Positions 34,943 through 47,373 of a stretch of 64,000 bases of DNA are shown in pieces. The DNA is from Selaginella moellendorffii (taxonomy: Eukaryota; Streptophyta; Lycopodiopsida; Selaginellales; Selaginellaceae). Each line of letters opens with the position of its first letter. The stretch's first letter is position 1. The translations under genes and the position numbers were made by a program. The notes under the pieces were generated by a model that ran no database searches, was not told the origin of the DNA, and was given only the letters and a program-made list of their open reading frames with translations. Location of the stretch: positions 825,767 to 889,766 of the forward strand of contig NW_003314324.1 of assembly GCF_000143415.4 (NCBI RefSeq). Reading direction: 5' to 3'.

Positions 34943-35986
34943 AACTACACTTATAGTGTTTCTGTCTATTGTTGCCCACTAAGCTGTGTTGGTATTTCCA
35001 AACCATCATAACAATTTTTCTCAAAACCATAGCTACCAACACTCTTCTAAACCTAGCCCAAACTGAAAATGGACGCCAAATGGAGGTTGGGAAATCCTTA
35101 TATATTGTGGACCCACCAAAGGGTGGGTAAATACAAATGTATAAAAATTCAAAATATTCTCAATACATAACTTAAATGAGTTAATACCTTTTTGGTATTA
35201 AAGTAAGATTATTTATATAAAAAGGGATAAAGGTATAACAATCCAAAACACCTTTTTTCTCAGGAAAATCAAAAAAAGATGAACCAAACACTTTGTAAAA
35301 AATTTTGCAAAATGGAAAGCTGGGAGTGCATTGTGTAGTGTGACATAATGGACATGTCCAAGACATGCACATTATCATGGGCAACCTAGTTGCCACAGCT
35401 CAGAGAAAAGCCACCCTCGTACCACAATTTAACACAAAGATAAAAAATAATAATAATTACCTTACCAGTACACACATTTTGTAAATTCTGTGGGAGGCAA
35501 GTTCTTCGTCCAGTTCATGCTGAATAGTATGAGTTATTGGTAGTACCCAAGAATTCATCTCATAAGGGTTTCATGTGGCAACCATAAAGGACAATTGGCG
35601 CTGATCTAAAGAAGTCTCCAAGGCAAAAACTTGGGCATGAGAAAGACTGCAAAAAGATATTGAGATTCGCAAACATAAAAAATCGTGCCAATTGTGCCTT
35701 TGGCCAATATAATTCACAGCCAATTGCCCTTCAGCTGCGTGACAGCTGTTGCTCCCCCAGCTCATCGCCCAAGATACATGTTGCACTTTGTTCTTCTCTG
35801 GCAAAATGGTCTGCAGGCCTCCTATTGGTCAGAACAAAAGCAGCCCCGGTCCAAAGATCTGACAGTTGAAGTAAGATTTGATTGGTTCATTGCATAGAAA
35901 ATCTCTAAAAGAAAACAAATAATATATAAAGAGTAAAATAAGGTTACAAATAAATAAATTACCAACACCAATAGATATGATCATTC
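34943..35986. other. Left flank and start of amplified segment I
   Basis: No gene. From about 35290 the sequence is homologous to about 46710 onward (shared gcaaaatggaaagct...gagtgcattgtgta), marking the left end of duplicated segment I. Confidence 0.55.
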
Positions 35987-37402
35987 CTACGATCCCAGAG
36001 TAGTATACTTGCGGAAGAATTCATGGTTCACGAGCTTCTTCATATGGATTGCAGGTAGCGAGATGAGCAGCCGCCGGTGCCTTCCCCCTCTCGGGCTGGG
36101 GAGAATCACCGTGACACCGTTCCCATACCACGGCGGCTGCATTACCAGAGAGTAGTGTACAGTCTTTCCCCATCCAAAATCAACGCTGTACACAGGGAAA
36201 CTGTGCAAGCTCGTGCTGTAGATCCCAGTCCCCGACACAAAATCACCATTTAGATTGATCTTCCTTCCTCTGCCCAGCTCCATCTCCATCCAATCGATGG
36301 CGGATTGCATGTGTTCTTGAGTGGTGCTTAGGATATCCTCGTGGAAGAGCCTCGCAGCGTAGGAGAGATGGCGGGATTTGATGTCCCCGGCCTTGGCAGT
36401 GAGGCATGGCGAGTGGATGCTATTGCCAATGTACGAGGCTGGGACTGGGGGGTTCCAGCGGTTCTTGCCCTTGAGAGAGATCGCATAGACGTAGCTTGTG
36501 ATGATCGAGTCTTGGAGATCTCTGGCCTCGGTGATGGCTTTCCAGATCATGGCGCTCGTTGCCTCGAACGAGGTTGGAGGGCGGCCATAGCTGTACGGAC
36601 CACTGTGAACGTCTCGGATAAGATCGTCGACTTGGTCAGGATCCATCTCAAACATCTTCACGACGTACTCGCACGTTACGTCGGTTGCTTTGTCCGAGTG
36701 AGTGTTATAGATCGGAGAGGAGTAGTAGTCGCGGACTGGCAGAATGATCGCTGGGGGCTGCCTGGCCTGGAAAATGTTAGAGGCAAAAACCGGAGGGCTC
36801 AAAAGCGGCAGGCCTCGGTGGATTTCGGACCAAGCATTCACAAACGCAAAGTTTGAGGATCCATCTAGCACCACTTCGGCCACTAAGATCCCCAATGCAA
36901 TCCCACCACACTTGAACTTCGTCACCTAGATTCAGGAATTCCATGAATATTTAGGAATTAACTGCGATATCAAGAAACCTGCCTGAACTTTGAAGATCGG
37001 AGCAGTGTCTGGATCCGTGATGGCCACTTCCGAAGGATTGAGATGCTGCTCGATGGAGCAAAACGCCATATTTTTCCAATCGCTGAAGCTGGCGTCGGGG
37101 GCACTCGCCTCCACAAACGAGACACCAGCGTCGTTGCAATCCACCTCCAGCTTGTGACCATCTTCCGCCCTGCGCACCCGCCCTGCCAAGACATAAAACG
37201 GGACAAGCACTCTGGACAGCGAAGCTCTCAAGCTCTCGACAAGATCATCCCTGCTAGATGGTGGGAAATAGTAGACTTGCTTGGTATAATTCTCAAAGGA
37301 GATGTGGAAGTCGAGATTGGAGAGCTTGTGAATCCGGGGCTGTGGAGTTGGAGTTTCGGGCTTGACAGTCCAAGACCCCAACACCGTCACAACACTAGCC
37401 AT
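35987..37402 (-). CDS. BAHD acyltransferase copy 1, HxxxD motif altered to ExxxD
   Basis: Two exons (37402-36983, 36925-35987) give 452 residues, the usual BAHD length. BAHD enzymes transfer acyl groups from CoA thioesters to alcohols or amines in the cytosol. It begins MASVVTVLGSWTVKPETPTP; VLAGRVRRAEDGHKLEVDCN is the typical N-domain block. The intron sits at the conserved BAHD Gln site (FKVQ|VTKFKCGG) and has a GC donor at 36982. The motif that should read HxxxDG is EVVLDG (Glu codon 36877-36875). The structural DFGWG motif is intact (SVDFGWGKTVHY). It ends KYTTLGS. The frame is open throughout. Substrate unknown; activity is uncertain without the catalytic His. Confidence 0.9.
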
Positions 37403-37896
37403 GGTTGATCATAGGAACACACACAAACGTAATATATATATATATATAGCAAAGTTTGTACAGTTATAAAATCTTAAAGGTAAGGGTATTTATATTTATT
37501 GTTTTATCTTGAATTTAGTTTTACATTTTTATTAGTTATAACAATCATTTAAATAATGGGTTTAAAGTAAAAAATGATACGGGATAGAGCTAAAGAGCCA
37601 ATCCAGCTTTTCCTACATGCATTCTTCCAGAACAAAGAAGAGCATTCCCTTTCGTAGTCCAAGGCCCACGCGAAAGAAACCAATGGCCTAATGAAGAGGT
37701 TAAGGGCAAGCCCGTACTGAACTAGTACAATCTGAAGGACTTTTTTGTCCCACGTATACAGGTTTCTTCAGAACTGTACAGACCACGTTAGCCACGTGGG
37801 TTTATCAATAAGATTCTTACCAAGAACTAAACACAGTTGCCAATGGTGCGATCACGTGAAGACCAGGGAATATAAAGTTTAAACAATAGAAATTAG
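37403..37896. other. Spacer upstream of BAHD1
   Basis: AT-rich near the gene with a TA dinucleotide run (about 37431-37446) that could include the TATA box. The rest is homologous to 48756-49240. Confidence 0.4.
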
Positions 37897-38127
37897 ATGC
37901 GAACTCACAAAGCTATGAGAGCTGTAGCTCTGGAAAAGCATCAGATGGAAGAACTGAAAGCTGTTTCCCGTGTACCACAACCATCACCTCTAATAACTCC
38001 TCGCAGCATCGCACTAGGGCAGATTACTTACAACTTGCAATATCGTACTCGTCCTCCCTGCCTGCAAGTGGGCAGCCAGTTGAGATTATTCTGCCCTTGT
38101 GAAAAGTGTGCACATCCTTTCCTGTGA
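37897..38127 (+). CDS. Hypothetical 76-residue ORF in BAHD-GGH spacer
   Basis: Begins ATG; MRTHKAM, then ALEKHQMEELKAVSRVPQPS, then LFCPCEKCAHPFL. The corresponding spacer of unit 3 (49241-49483) keeps the whole frame open, with a 12-bp in-frame difference and several substitutions. No family recognised. It may be a short gene, an exon of an unrecognised gene, or chance conservation between recent duplicates. Confidence 0.25.
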   Translation: MRTHKAMRAVALEKHQMEELKAVSRVPQPSPLITPRSIALGQITYNLQYRTRPPCLQVGSQLRLFCPCEKCAHPFL

Positions 38128-38149
38128 CGTGGAGAGGATCAAATACAAT

Positions 38150-38222
38150 TCCGTTGCCGGGATTTGAACCAGGGTCGCCTGGATGAAAGCCAGGCATCCT
38201 GACCGGAATAGACGACGACGGA
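38150..38222 (-). tRNA. trnE-UUC: tRNA-Glu (anticodon TTC)
   Basis: On the minus strand the 73-nt sequence starts TCCGTCG and ends CAACGGA (six of seven acceptor pairs). The anticodon stem CCTGG/CCAGG is perfect, with loop CTTTCAT, so the anticodon is TTC. The B-box GGTTCAAATCC is canonical. There is one T-stem mismatch and the D-loop is one base long. It lies 47 bp beyond the GGH1 stop codon, same strand. Could be functional or a recent tRNA copy. Confidence 0.7.
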
Positions 38223-38268
38223 TTAGAGGCCTCAGCTAAAATAATAGTACTTGTATTATCAGATTGCT

Positions 38269-39766
38269 TCACCAGAAGACGTAAGATTGATCGAAGTGTC
38301 CCTTCCTACAAGCACAGTACAAAGAGGCTCTGAGCGATTTTAGATTTTGATGGGAGTAAGTACCCGTCTCGTCCGGAATAGATTGGCGAATAGTTGTAGA
38401 TCAATAGCTGCTCTTCTTCTTCCCAAGAAGCTGTGTGGCTTGACTTCAGAGCCTCGCTACTCAGACAAACAGTCGACAGTTTATCCTGTCTAATGAGAAG
38501 GTGAAGAGAATTACCTGACGAAGAAGCTCGCAGCGCTCTGTGTAATTCGAACGGCATCCGGAGAGTGAGGTATTCCTTCGTATCCCCATTCGAAAGCATT
38601 CTTCTGCAAAATCGAGAGAATATCTAAACAAAGAGGTGAAAAACGAGAAAAGCTCTACCTCGGGATGCCATTGCACACTAGTTACTGGATACTTGCGTCC
38701 TTCAATCGTCGAAATATATATCTGAAAATCCAAAGGAACTGATGGCTCAAGAGATTTGGCACCGAAAATGTTACCTTTCCATTCAGGTCAGGAGTTGTAG
38801 TTAGCACGTCAAAGAAATCTCGAAGGCTCTGTGTGTCTCTCCAAGTCTGTGGAGATAGACCTTTCTGCAATCCAAGCCAAAGAAATGAGAAGTAGAAAAC
38901 ACAAAGTGCTGAGAACCTTACAACGTGATTCTGCATTGCAAGCTTCTCGTGCTCCACCTTATCCAGAATGTCCTTAGGAAACCTGGACAAAGAACACTTC
39001 ACAAGCACATACAAAGAACTGACTCGTTACCAGGTAAACATGCTGCGCCCTTTGGCCCAGTCGCCCACGAAGTTTAGCTCTCCAGCAGCTTTGTGTGCGT
39101 TGTAATCGTCCAGGATGGAATGGTTGCCACTGACGATCACGGCTAGAAGTTCCAGACCCAAGCACGTCCCAAACACGGGAAAATAATCTCCCTTATCATT
39201 TGCTTCCAGTGCCCTCTACAAGATCAAACTAAACAATCAAGACTCTAGTTGCAAAGTCACTAGCATGAATACTCCTGGAAAAAACAATGGACGAAGAACG
39301 AACAAGAAGCATTCCAAAGCTAAAGCAAGAGGGAAGAACACAAACCTTGAAGAGGAACTCGCTGGCGCGGTAGTAGGGACCATCTTGCAAGCTTGCACTC
39401 CCACCAGCGAACAAAATGCCATTGATCAGCGAGAATTTCTGAGCAAACAAATAAGGGCAAAGAAATTTAGCTCATGGAAGTTACCTTCGCTAGCGTCTCC
39501 CAAGGCTCGTTGTAAAGCAAAGGAACGGCGCGAGCGCCCCCGGCCTCGACGAATTTCACATACGAGGCAGCGATGTAAGATATGTTGGAGCGCCTGGGAT
39601 CGCCGGGCTCCAGCCTGTTGATGTAGCTCCTGTCATCGCCATCGCCGGGCTGAGTGAGAATCCCTATCAGCGGCCGCTTCTCTCGGGATTCTTCGGGTAG
39701 CTGGATGATCCTAGCGGCGGCGATCGCAGCGAGCGCGAGGAAGATCGCTACAATGGCTCCTGCCAT
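38269..39766 (-). CDS. GGH: Gamma-glutamyl hydrolase (folate polyglutamate hydrolase), copy 1, intact
   Basis: Class-I-glutamine-amidotransferase-fold peptidase that trims polyglutamate from folates, normally vacuolar. It opens with a hydrophobic signal (MAGAIVAIFLALAAIAAARI), then KRPLIGILTQPG, YIAASYVKFVEAGGARAVPL, INGILFAGGSASL, then DYFPVFGTCLGLELLA with the Cys nucleophile. Next come KLAMQNHVKGLSPQTWRD and KYPVTSVQWHPEKNAFEWG with the catalytic His. The last spliced exon gives GKGHFDQSYVFW and a TGA at 38269. About eight short exons, each junction keeping the frame. It is the only one of the four copies that can be read through completely. Confidence 0.9.
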
Positions 39767-39829
39767 GGCGACCCTAGCGTAAGAGCCCTAATTCGCGGGA
39801 AATTCTCGTCCGCGTCAATTGCTAGAGCA

Positions 39830-40225
39830 GCGGACACACACAAGAAACAAGCAAAGATCGAGCGCCGCCAAGAGCCAGAAGAAGTAGTTCATATGGTGAT
39901 CGATCCGCCACCCTTGCTCGTGATCTTCTCCACCGCAAGAACAAGAACACTACTCCCTAAATCCTTGCGTGCGTTTCCAACCCCGCCACAACCATGGCCC
40001 TTTGCAAGCAGGTCAACTCGCTCTGTTGACCGATCAACATGCGAAGAACTTGGACGAGAAGCCTCTCGTCAAGCGGCACTGTGAGAATGACGGCGATGGT
40101 GTCACATGCCGCGAGCGATGCCGGGGGCACTTTGAAGCCGGAGATGCGGTTGCGCATTTCTTGCCCCTACTGCACGAACAGCGTCGAGGTCTGGATGAAA
40201 ACGGTGGAGAAGCATTCTGCTGCGA
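39830..40225 (-). pseudogene. NPF transporter remnant (copy 1)
   Basis: Fragments match NPF2 and NPF4 on the minus strand: EMRNRISGFKVPPASLAACD, TIAVILTVPLDERLLVQVL, GQQSELTCLQR and AMVVAGLETHA. The N-terminal half and an internal part near the C-terminus are deleted, so it is a clear pseudogene. It abuts the GGH1 start, matching the unit order BAHD-GGH-NPF. Confidence 0.85.
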
Positions 40226-41516
40226 GCGGCGCTGCTAAGATCGCACTGGCGGCGGCATTGTGCTGCAAGCAGCAGTGCTAGATCGCAGCAGCAGCGGCCG
40301 CGATCGCAGCTCGAGGAGATCTAGCCGGTAAGAGACTGATATTGCTGGCGTGACTCGATGCAGTGAGATTTTGGCTTCTGATCTTCAAACCAGGACGGAA
40401 TGAAGCCTAGGGTGTCTGCTGTCCCGTGGAAGACACCCCAGCATCCATTGCCCCTGATATCCTCACAGCACTCAAACTTGCCAACAAACTGATACACGAG
40501 TCTAGCTGCCTGGAGTAGAACTTCGGATAATCCAAAGTTTCTGGGAAAGGTGTTTATAGTCGTCACTTCAGTCTAGATTTAAGAAACTTCCGGACTTTCT
40601 AGCAGAGCAGAGCCATTGCCTCACAGATAAATCCGAGGTACAACTTGTAACCATGGTATGTGCGACTTCTCTGTCCCCCTTTCCATTTGTGATGTTGTTA
40701 ATCCCCCTACAACAACCTCTACGTAGGCCAAATAGCAATGTACGTGACCTATCAAGTAAGACCGGCTTCTCAAGCCAGCTCTTGAATGTATGTTTTTCTG
40801 CTTGTTTAAACAAAATGCAACCTCTATGTGCATGTGCACTTGCAAAAATGAAACAATCAAAACATAGCTATTTATAAATGTTCTTGGCTGTGTATGGTTC
40901 CACAGAGTAGAGTCAGACAATCCAAGAGCCATAATTCTTTCTGGAAAGGGCATGATTGCTTTGGCTCGCCAACATGGCGCGAGAGAAACCCTGGTGATTC
41001 TCCAACGATATCCTTGTGATTAGAGCGCTGTATGTCACTACATATAAGAATGCCCACTTGAGGCTGGCCAAAACGCTGGGAAAGAAGAAATGTTCCTTGC
41101 GCGTAATCTTGTCTCACAATCGAATAGATGCCACGATTCAATGGATATGAAATGCAGCCACGTGTTGCAAGTTGGTTTCCCCCATAGCACCAATGAGCTT
41201 CTTCCATTCCAGCCAGTGTGCCCATTTTTAATTGGCCATCCAAACATCAACGTAATTTTAACCCCAACCATAGGAGCACCAAATTCTTCCATATAATCTT
41301 TTATAGAGAGTTGCTATACATTTGGTCCAGATGCAATGAACCAAGCTGGTAGGCATCAAGTAAAACACAATGTCCTCGAGGTATGTATCGGAAATATAGA
41401 CTTTTACATTTTTAAGGATTAAATCCTTGTATTTAAAATAAGATTATTCTATTAAAAATCCTTCGTTCAAGAAAAAATTACCAACACCAACTCTCAAACC
41501 CCATATGAACCAGTGA
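40226..41516. repeat. Spacer shared by units 1 and 3, with decayed coding trace
   Basis: Homologous to about 51474-52540. On the minus strand a coding-like stretch occurs in both (YSIVRQDYAQGTFLLSQRFG then QPQVGILICSD), loosely resembling the region before RNase H of copia polyproteins. The match is weak and the frame is broken. Starts with a GC-rich CAG/GCA-repeat-like patch (40225-40320). Confidence 0.45.
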
Positions 41517-42930
41517 TCATTCCAGAGTAGTATACTTGCGGAAGAATTCATGGTTCACAAGCTTCTTCATATGGATTGCAGGCAGCGAGATGAGCAGCCG
41601 CCGGTGCCTTCCTCCTCTCGGGCTGGGGAGAATCACCGTGACACCGTTCCCATACCACGGCGGCTGCATTACCAGAGAGTAGTGTACAGTCTTTCCCCAT
41701 CCAAAATCAACGCTGTACACAGGGAAACTGTGCAAGCTCGTGCTGTAGATCCCAGTCCCCGACACAAAATCACCATTTAGATTGATCTTCCTTCCTCTGC
41801 CCAGCTCCATCTCCATCCAATCGATGGCGGATTGCATGTGTTCTTGAGTGGTGCTTAGGATATCCTCGTGGAAGAGCCTCGCAGCGTAGGAGAGATGGCG
41901 GGATTTGATGTCCCCGGCCTTGGCAGTGAGGCATGGCGAGTGGATGCTGTTGCCAATGTACGAGGCTGGGACTGGGGGGTTCCAGCGGTTCTTGCCCTTG
42001 AGAGAGATCGCATAGACGTAGCTTGTGATGATCGAGTCTTGGAGATCTCTGGCCTCGGTGATGGCTTTCCAGATCATGGCGCTCGTTGCCTCGAACGAGG
42101 TTGGAGGGCGGCCATAGCTGTACGGACCACTGTGAACGTCTCGGATAAGATCGTCGACTTGGTCAGGATCCATCTCAAAAATCTTCACTACGTACTCGCA
42201 CGTTACGTCGGTTGCTTTGGCCGAGTGAGTGTTATAGATCGGAGAGGAGTAGTAGTCGCGGACTGGCAGAATGATCGCTGGGGGCTGTCTGGCCTGGAAA
42301 ATGTTAGAGGCAAAAACCGGAGGCCTCGAAAGCGGCAGGCCTCGGTGGATTTCGGACCAAGCATTCACAAACGCAAAGAATGAGGATCCATCCAGCACCA
42401 CTTCGGCAGTTAAGATCCCTAATGCGATCCCACCACACTTGAACTTCGTCACCTAGATTCAGGAATTCCATGAAATATTGAAGAATTAAATGCGATATCA
42501 AGAAACCTGCCTGAACTTTGAAGATCGGAGCGGTGTCTGGATCCGTGATGGCCACTTCCGAAGGATTGAGATGCTGCTCGATGGAGCAAAGCGCCATGTT
42601 TTTCCAATCGCTGAAGCTGGCATCGGGGGCACTCGCCTCCACAAACGAGACGCCAGCGTCGTTGCAATCCACCTCCAGCTTGTGACCATCTTCCGCCTTG
42701 CGCACTCGTCCTGCCAAGACATAAAACGGGACAAGCACTCTGGACAGCGAAGCTTTCAAGCTCGCGACAAGATCATCCCTGCTAGATGGCGGGAAATAGT
42801 AGACTTGCTTGGTGTAATTCTCAAAGGAGATGTGGAAGTCGAGATTGGAGAGCTTGTGAATCCGGGGTTGTGGAGTCGGAGTTTCTGGCTTGACAGTCCA
42901 AGACCCCAACACGGTCACAACACTGGCCAT
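41517..42930 (-). CDS. BAHD acyltransferase copy 2, ExxxD motif
   Basis: Two exons (42930-42511, 42452-41517) give 451 residues, nearly identical to copy 1. The GC-donor intron at the conserved Gln site is 58 bp (42510-42453). The altered motif is AEVVLDGSSFFAF (Glu codon 42404-42402); DFGWG is intact. A 9-bp deletion at the 3' end changes the C-terminus from TTLGS to TTLE. Small substitutions relative to copy 1 leave the frame open, which suggests constraint or very recent origin. Confidence 0.9.
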
Positions 42931-43334
42931 TATTGACGAGAGAACATACGTACAACCTAAAATATATATAACACCAAATCTTTCGTGGGTTCCAGGAAAT
43001 GCAAAGCCTTGAAAAAATGCGTGCGAACTATGCGTGGCGACGCACGTGGTCCATAGCCACGAACACAGATCACGACAAGGACAAAGTCAGCTTTTTGTGT
43101 ACACTGTGTACACGTTTTGCGCGTTCACTGTGCCTCCTCCGTGCGGGCCTAACCATGTAGAAGCAGCTGCGGTCTGCCCCTCTCTGCCGTGTCTAAGTCG
43201 ACATCTCCCCTCTGGCCGGGCAAGGGTTCAATAGTATCGTATTTGATCATGAAATTTTTTCAGTGGAGAAACATGACGTCGACGGATGCATGATCTATTG
43301 TGGCGCAGTCGGGTAGTCTGGGTTAGACGACAAC

Positions 43335-44670
43335 GGATTCTTCCCAAGTGGCTTGACTTCAGAGCCTCACTACTCAGAGTCGACTGTTTCCATGAAGATG
43401 AAGGGACTAACCTGACGAAGTGCTCTGTGTAATTCGAATGGCATCCGGAGAGTGGGGTATTCCTTCGTTTCAAATGCATTCTTCTGCAAAATCGAGAGAA
43501 TATAAAAACAAAGAGATGAAAAGCGAGAAAAGCTTTTGTCATTGCACACCAGTTATTGGATAAAGCACATCAAACTGAGGTTCCATTCCATCCGGGAACT
43601 CATCGACAAAGGCAAAATTCTTCTGGAATTTTGTCCTACCAACACGCTGGCGGATGTCCTGACCAAGGCTCTACCTTGTGTAAAGCATCAAGTCTTCCTA
43701 AAGACACTCAAGCTAGGTAATGGAAACCTTGAGGAGTGTGGGAAGCACAAGGTCCACATCACTAGCCACATCACATATCCTCACTAACCGTCAAGAGTTG
43801 CCACATCCTCTTAAAATTCCTAAATGCAGCTGCTTCCTACATTTCCATGGATCATCACTATAAACCCATACAATTAACCATGTATTAACCGTCATAACAA
43901 TAACACAACACTGTTTCATAATACAACAAGACCTTTCTGCAATCCAAGCCAAAGAAGAAAACACAAACTAAACCTTAGAATGTGATTCCGCAAGCTTCTC
44001 GTGCTCCACCTTATCCGGAATGCCCTTAGGAAACCTGGACAAAGAACATTTCACAAACACATACAAAGAACCGACTCGTTACCAGAACATGCTGAGCTCT
44101 TTGGCCCAGTCGCCCACGAAGTTTAGCTCTCCAGCAGCTTCGTGGTATGCGTTGTAATCGTTCAGGATGGAATGGTTGCCACTGACGATCACAGCTAGAA
44201 GTTCCAGACCCAAGCACGTCCTATCATTTGCTTCCAGTGCCCTCTACAAGATCAAAATAAACAATCAAATACTCTAGTTCCAAAGTGAATACTCCTGGAC
44301 GAAGAACGAACAAGAAGCATTCCAAAGCTAAAGCAAGAGGGAAGAACAAAGAGAAACTCGCTGGCGCGGTACTTAGGACCATCTTGCAAGCTTGCGCTCC
44401 CACCAGCAAACAAGATGCCACTGATCAGCGAGAATTTCTGTGCAAAAAAATAAGCGCAAAGAAACTGGAAGTTACCTTTGCTAGCGTCTCCCAAGGCGGA
44501 ACGGCGCGAGCACCCCGGCCTCTACGAATTTCACATACCAGGCAGCGATGTAAGATATGTTGGAGCGCCTAGGACCGCCCGTCGATGTAGCTCCTCCCAT
44601 CGCCATTGTCAGGCTGAGTGAGAATCCCAATCAGCGGCGCTTCTCCCGGGATTCTTCGGGCAGCTGGATG
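43335..44670 (-). pseudogene. GGH copy 2, pseudogene
   Basis: Order of exons matches GGH1, but it is wrecked. The exon with the Cys nucleophile has lost the block before TCLGLE. The WG after KNAFE is missing, a copia fragment interrupts it near 43550-43900, and the first exon is eroded. Not expected to encode an enzyme. Confidence 0.85.
43550..43800 (+). mobile_element. Ty1/copia retrotransposon fragment (RNase H end)
   Basis: Plus-strand reading HIKLRFHSIRELIDKGKILL, then EFCPTNTLADVLTKALPCVK, then HQVFLKTLKLG. This is the typical C-terminus of copia polyproteins (KHIDIRYHFIRE...CPT..ADILTKAL...KH..F pattern). Only this end remains; no LTRs seen. Confidence 0.85.
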
Positions 44671-44780
44671 ATCCCGGCAATTTCCCGCGAATTAGGGTTC
44701 TTATGCTATGGTTTTTTCATTTCGCCATAGCCCCGTGTCAATTGCTAGAGCAGCGGACGCACACAAGAAACAAGCCAAGA

Positions 44781-46404
44781 TCAGTGGCGACGAGCGCTGC
44801 CAAGAGCCAGAAGAAGTAGTCCATATGGTGATCGATCCAGCTCCCGCGTCTGCCACCCTTGCTCGTGATCTTCTCCACCGCACCAACAAGAACAACTCCC
44901 TAAAGCATTTGTAGCAAGCGACAGTGCACCGATCAAACTCCGCATTGCCTCGGGGGACTCCTTGTTGAAGAACTCGGTCCTCCCAGCAAACGCGAACACT
45001 CCAGCGGCGCCCACTTGAAAATGCTGTGGCACCTGCCAGAGTATACTCACCTGGTGAACCATTGCGTGCGTTTCCACCACCCCCGCCACAACCATGGCCA
45101 AAAGCCCCAGGCCCATCCTTTGCAAGCCGGTCAACCCACTCTGTTGACCGGTCAACATGTGAAGAACTGGGACGAGAAGCCTCTCGTAGAGCGGCACTGT
45201 GAGAATGACGGCGATGGTGTCAAATGCCGCGAGCGATGCCAGGGGGACTTTGAAGCCGGATATGCGGTTGCGCATTTCTTGCCCCTGCTGCACGAACAGC
45301 GTCGAGGTCTGGATGAAAACGGTGGAGAAGATGATGCTCGTCCCCCACACTGGCATCAAGTGCAGGATGATCTTCACCTCCTCGATCTGCGTTACCGTGC
45401 ATAACCTCCATCCCGTCGGTGGTGAGTTCCCAAACGCTGTTTGCTCATCGCGAGCGATGGCTGCCGCCTTGTCGAGAAATCCAAATCCAGCAGTGTGCTG
45501 AATCTGCTGACTTCCTGGAATGCTGGAACTCTCCCCTTGTAGCTCATAGAGGGTTGCATTTGCATGCTCGACTTCTATCCTTGCACTTCTGTTTCTGGCA
45601 GCGGCAACGAAAACTTGTGCCACCCTGGTTAGCGGGCTCCCACCCGGTTGCTTGTGCTTGTACCGCGGCCAGCCCATGAGAAAGATCATGGCGGACGCCG
45701 TGACCGCCACTGTGGGGATGGCGAACCCGAGCGGCCAGCTTACTTCCTGCTGGACATATACCAGAGCTGTTCCCGCAATCAGACCTCCGATGTTGGTGAA
45801 GTAGCTCCAGTTGAAGAAGCTGGCCTTGTTGCTTGCTGGATCATCAGACTCTTCCAGTTGAAAAGCACCGAATGATGAAATGCAAGACCTTGGTCCACCG
45901 GATCCCACGGCTATGACGTATAACGCTGTGTAAAGCAAGGCCGGGTTTACTGTTTTGCTGCAAGTATGTGATCCAGTGCTATGGCATGTAGGGTGTAGCA
46001 AAGTTGACAAGGTTAGCAAGATCATACCCTGTGAGTGTAACGTTGGGCAAAGGTGAGTCTAGAGTGTCTCTTTTTCTTACCAGCAAGTAGATGCCGAAAA
46101 AGGCGTTGATCGTCCGAAACTGGCCGAGGTAAGAGTCTGCAAGGAATCCACCCAGTAGAGGGCTAAGATTACAGGTTCCCATCCAGTTTGAGACTGCGTT
46201 TGCCGCACTGGCTTTGGATACGTGAAGCTTGCTAGACATGTAGATCACCATGTTTGCTACAATGGCGTAGTATGCGAGCCGTTCCATGGAGAGAGAAACT
46301 AGAAACGCAGAGAAATTAAGAAAGCCATTCAATCCTTATGGGAACCGAAGTGTACCAATAATGAATTTGCAAGCCCACCATCCAGCAGCTCCATTGTCGG
46401 CCAT
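44781..46404 (-). pseudogene. NPF (NRT1/PTR) transporter copy 2, C-terminal frameshift
   Basis: Proton-coupled transporter family of the plasma membrane or tonoplast. Exon 1 starts at 46404 (MADNGAAGWWACKFII); exon 2 begins VSLSMERLAYY; then GMILLTLSTLLHPTC and on. Compared with copy 4, an 11-bp deletion near 44899 (after SLATNALGS) shifts the frame, so the last membrane segment is lost and replaced by an unrelated 30-residue tail. Otherwise nearly identical to copy 4. It could still be translated as a truncated protein, so 'pseudogene' is probable rather than certain. Confidence 0.8.
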
Positions 46405-47373
46405 TTAGGATAAACAAAGCTGAACCCTAAGAACATCTGCTCAGCTCCGGTGGTTTTCACCCAAATCAACTTGCTGTGAATGGAAGTTCTTCATTGTGGA
46501 TTGCATCTCAAGTTCAACCTTTTGAAAATTTCTGATCATTGGCTTCCACGGTGTTAGGTTCTTCAGGAAGGAAGACGAGGCGGCAGTCCTGTGGTTCAAA
46601 ATCTATTGCGCAAAATTGAATTTTTCTACTTCGTTGAAACTCGTTTTGCCCCTATTTTTCTCAAATACTTTGTAATTTCTAATATTACGTTTGTAGAACT
46701 TATATGCAAATGAAACAAAATGCAAAAAAAATTGCAAAATGGAAAGCTGAGAGTGCATTGTGTAATGCAACATAATAGACATGTTCAAGACATGCACATT
46801 GTCATCCTTGTTGCCACAGCTCAGAGAAGAGCAACCCTCATAGCACAATTTAACACAAAGATAAACTTACCAATGCACATATATTGTAAATTCTGTGAGA
46901 GGTAAGAAGAGAGTAATAATTGGTAGTACCTAAGAATTCATCTCATAAGGGTTTCATCTGGCAACCATAAATAACAATTGGTGCTGATATAATCTTCTAA
47001 GTAGTCTCCAAGGCAAAAACTTGAGCATGAGAAAAACTGCAAAAGTTATTGAGATTCGCAAACATAAAAAAATGTGTCAATTACATTTTTGGCCAATATA
47101 ACTCAAGCCCAATTGCCCTTGAGCTGCATGTTCCCCCCCAACTCATCAGAGTAAAAAACATATTTACCCAGTTACCCCCAAGATCCATGTTGCAATTTGT
47201 TCTTCTCTAGCAAAATGGTCTGCAGGCCTTCTATTGGCCAAGAGCAAAAGACTTCACTCTGGGCCTGAGATCTGACAGTTGATTGGTTCATTGCTGAAAA
47301 TGTATAGAAATCTCTAAAAGTTACAAATAAATAAATACAAATTCTCAAACTATGTATGAACCAGTGAATATTC
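46405..47373. other. NPF2 upstream region and left part of segment II
   Basis: Contains an approximately 155-bp block (46484-46637) that is inverted relative to the same position upstream of NPF4. From about 46700 onward it is homologous to 35290-35986, marking the start of segment II. Confidence 0.55.

Larger units (their letters stand above)
35290..46640. repeat. Duplicated segment I (units 1 and 2)
   Basis: Contains BAHD1, tRNA-Glu, GGH1 and an NPF1 remnant (unit 1), then BAHD2, GGH2 pseudogene and NPF2 (unit 2), all on the minus strand. Segment II (46690-57640) repeats the same order with many near-identical stretches. Within each segment the two units are also homologous, so an older unit duplication preceded the segment duplication. 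Confidence 0.85.

Noticed and set aside
36341-36856. 171-residue antisense frame conserved in several BAHD copies
   Set aside because: Conservation simply reflects duplication of the BAHD exon on the other strand.
42304-42930. 208-residue frame reading through the BAHD2 intron (also in copies 3 and 4)
   Set aside because: It ignores the conserved BAHD intron and loses the CGG...DG and DFGWG regions; it is an intron read-through.
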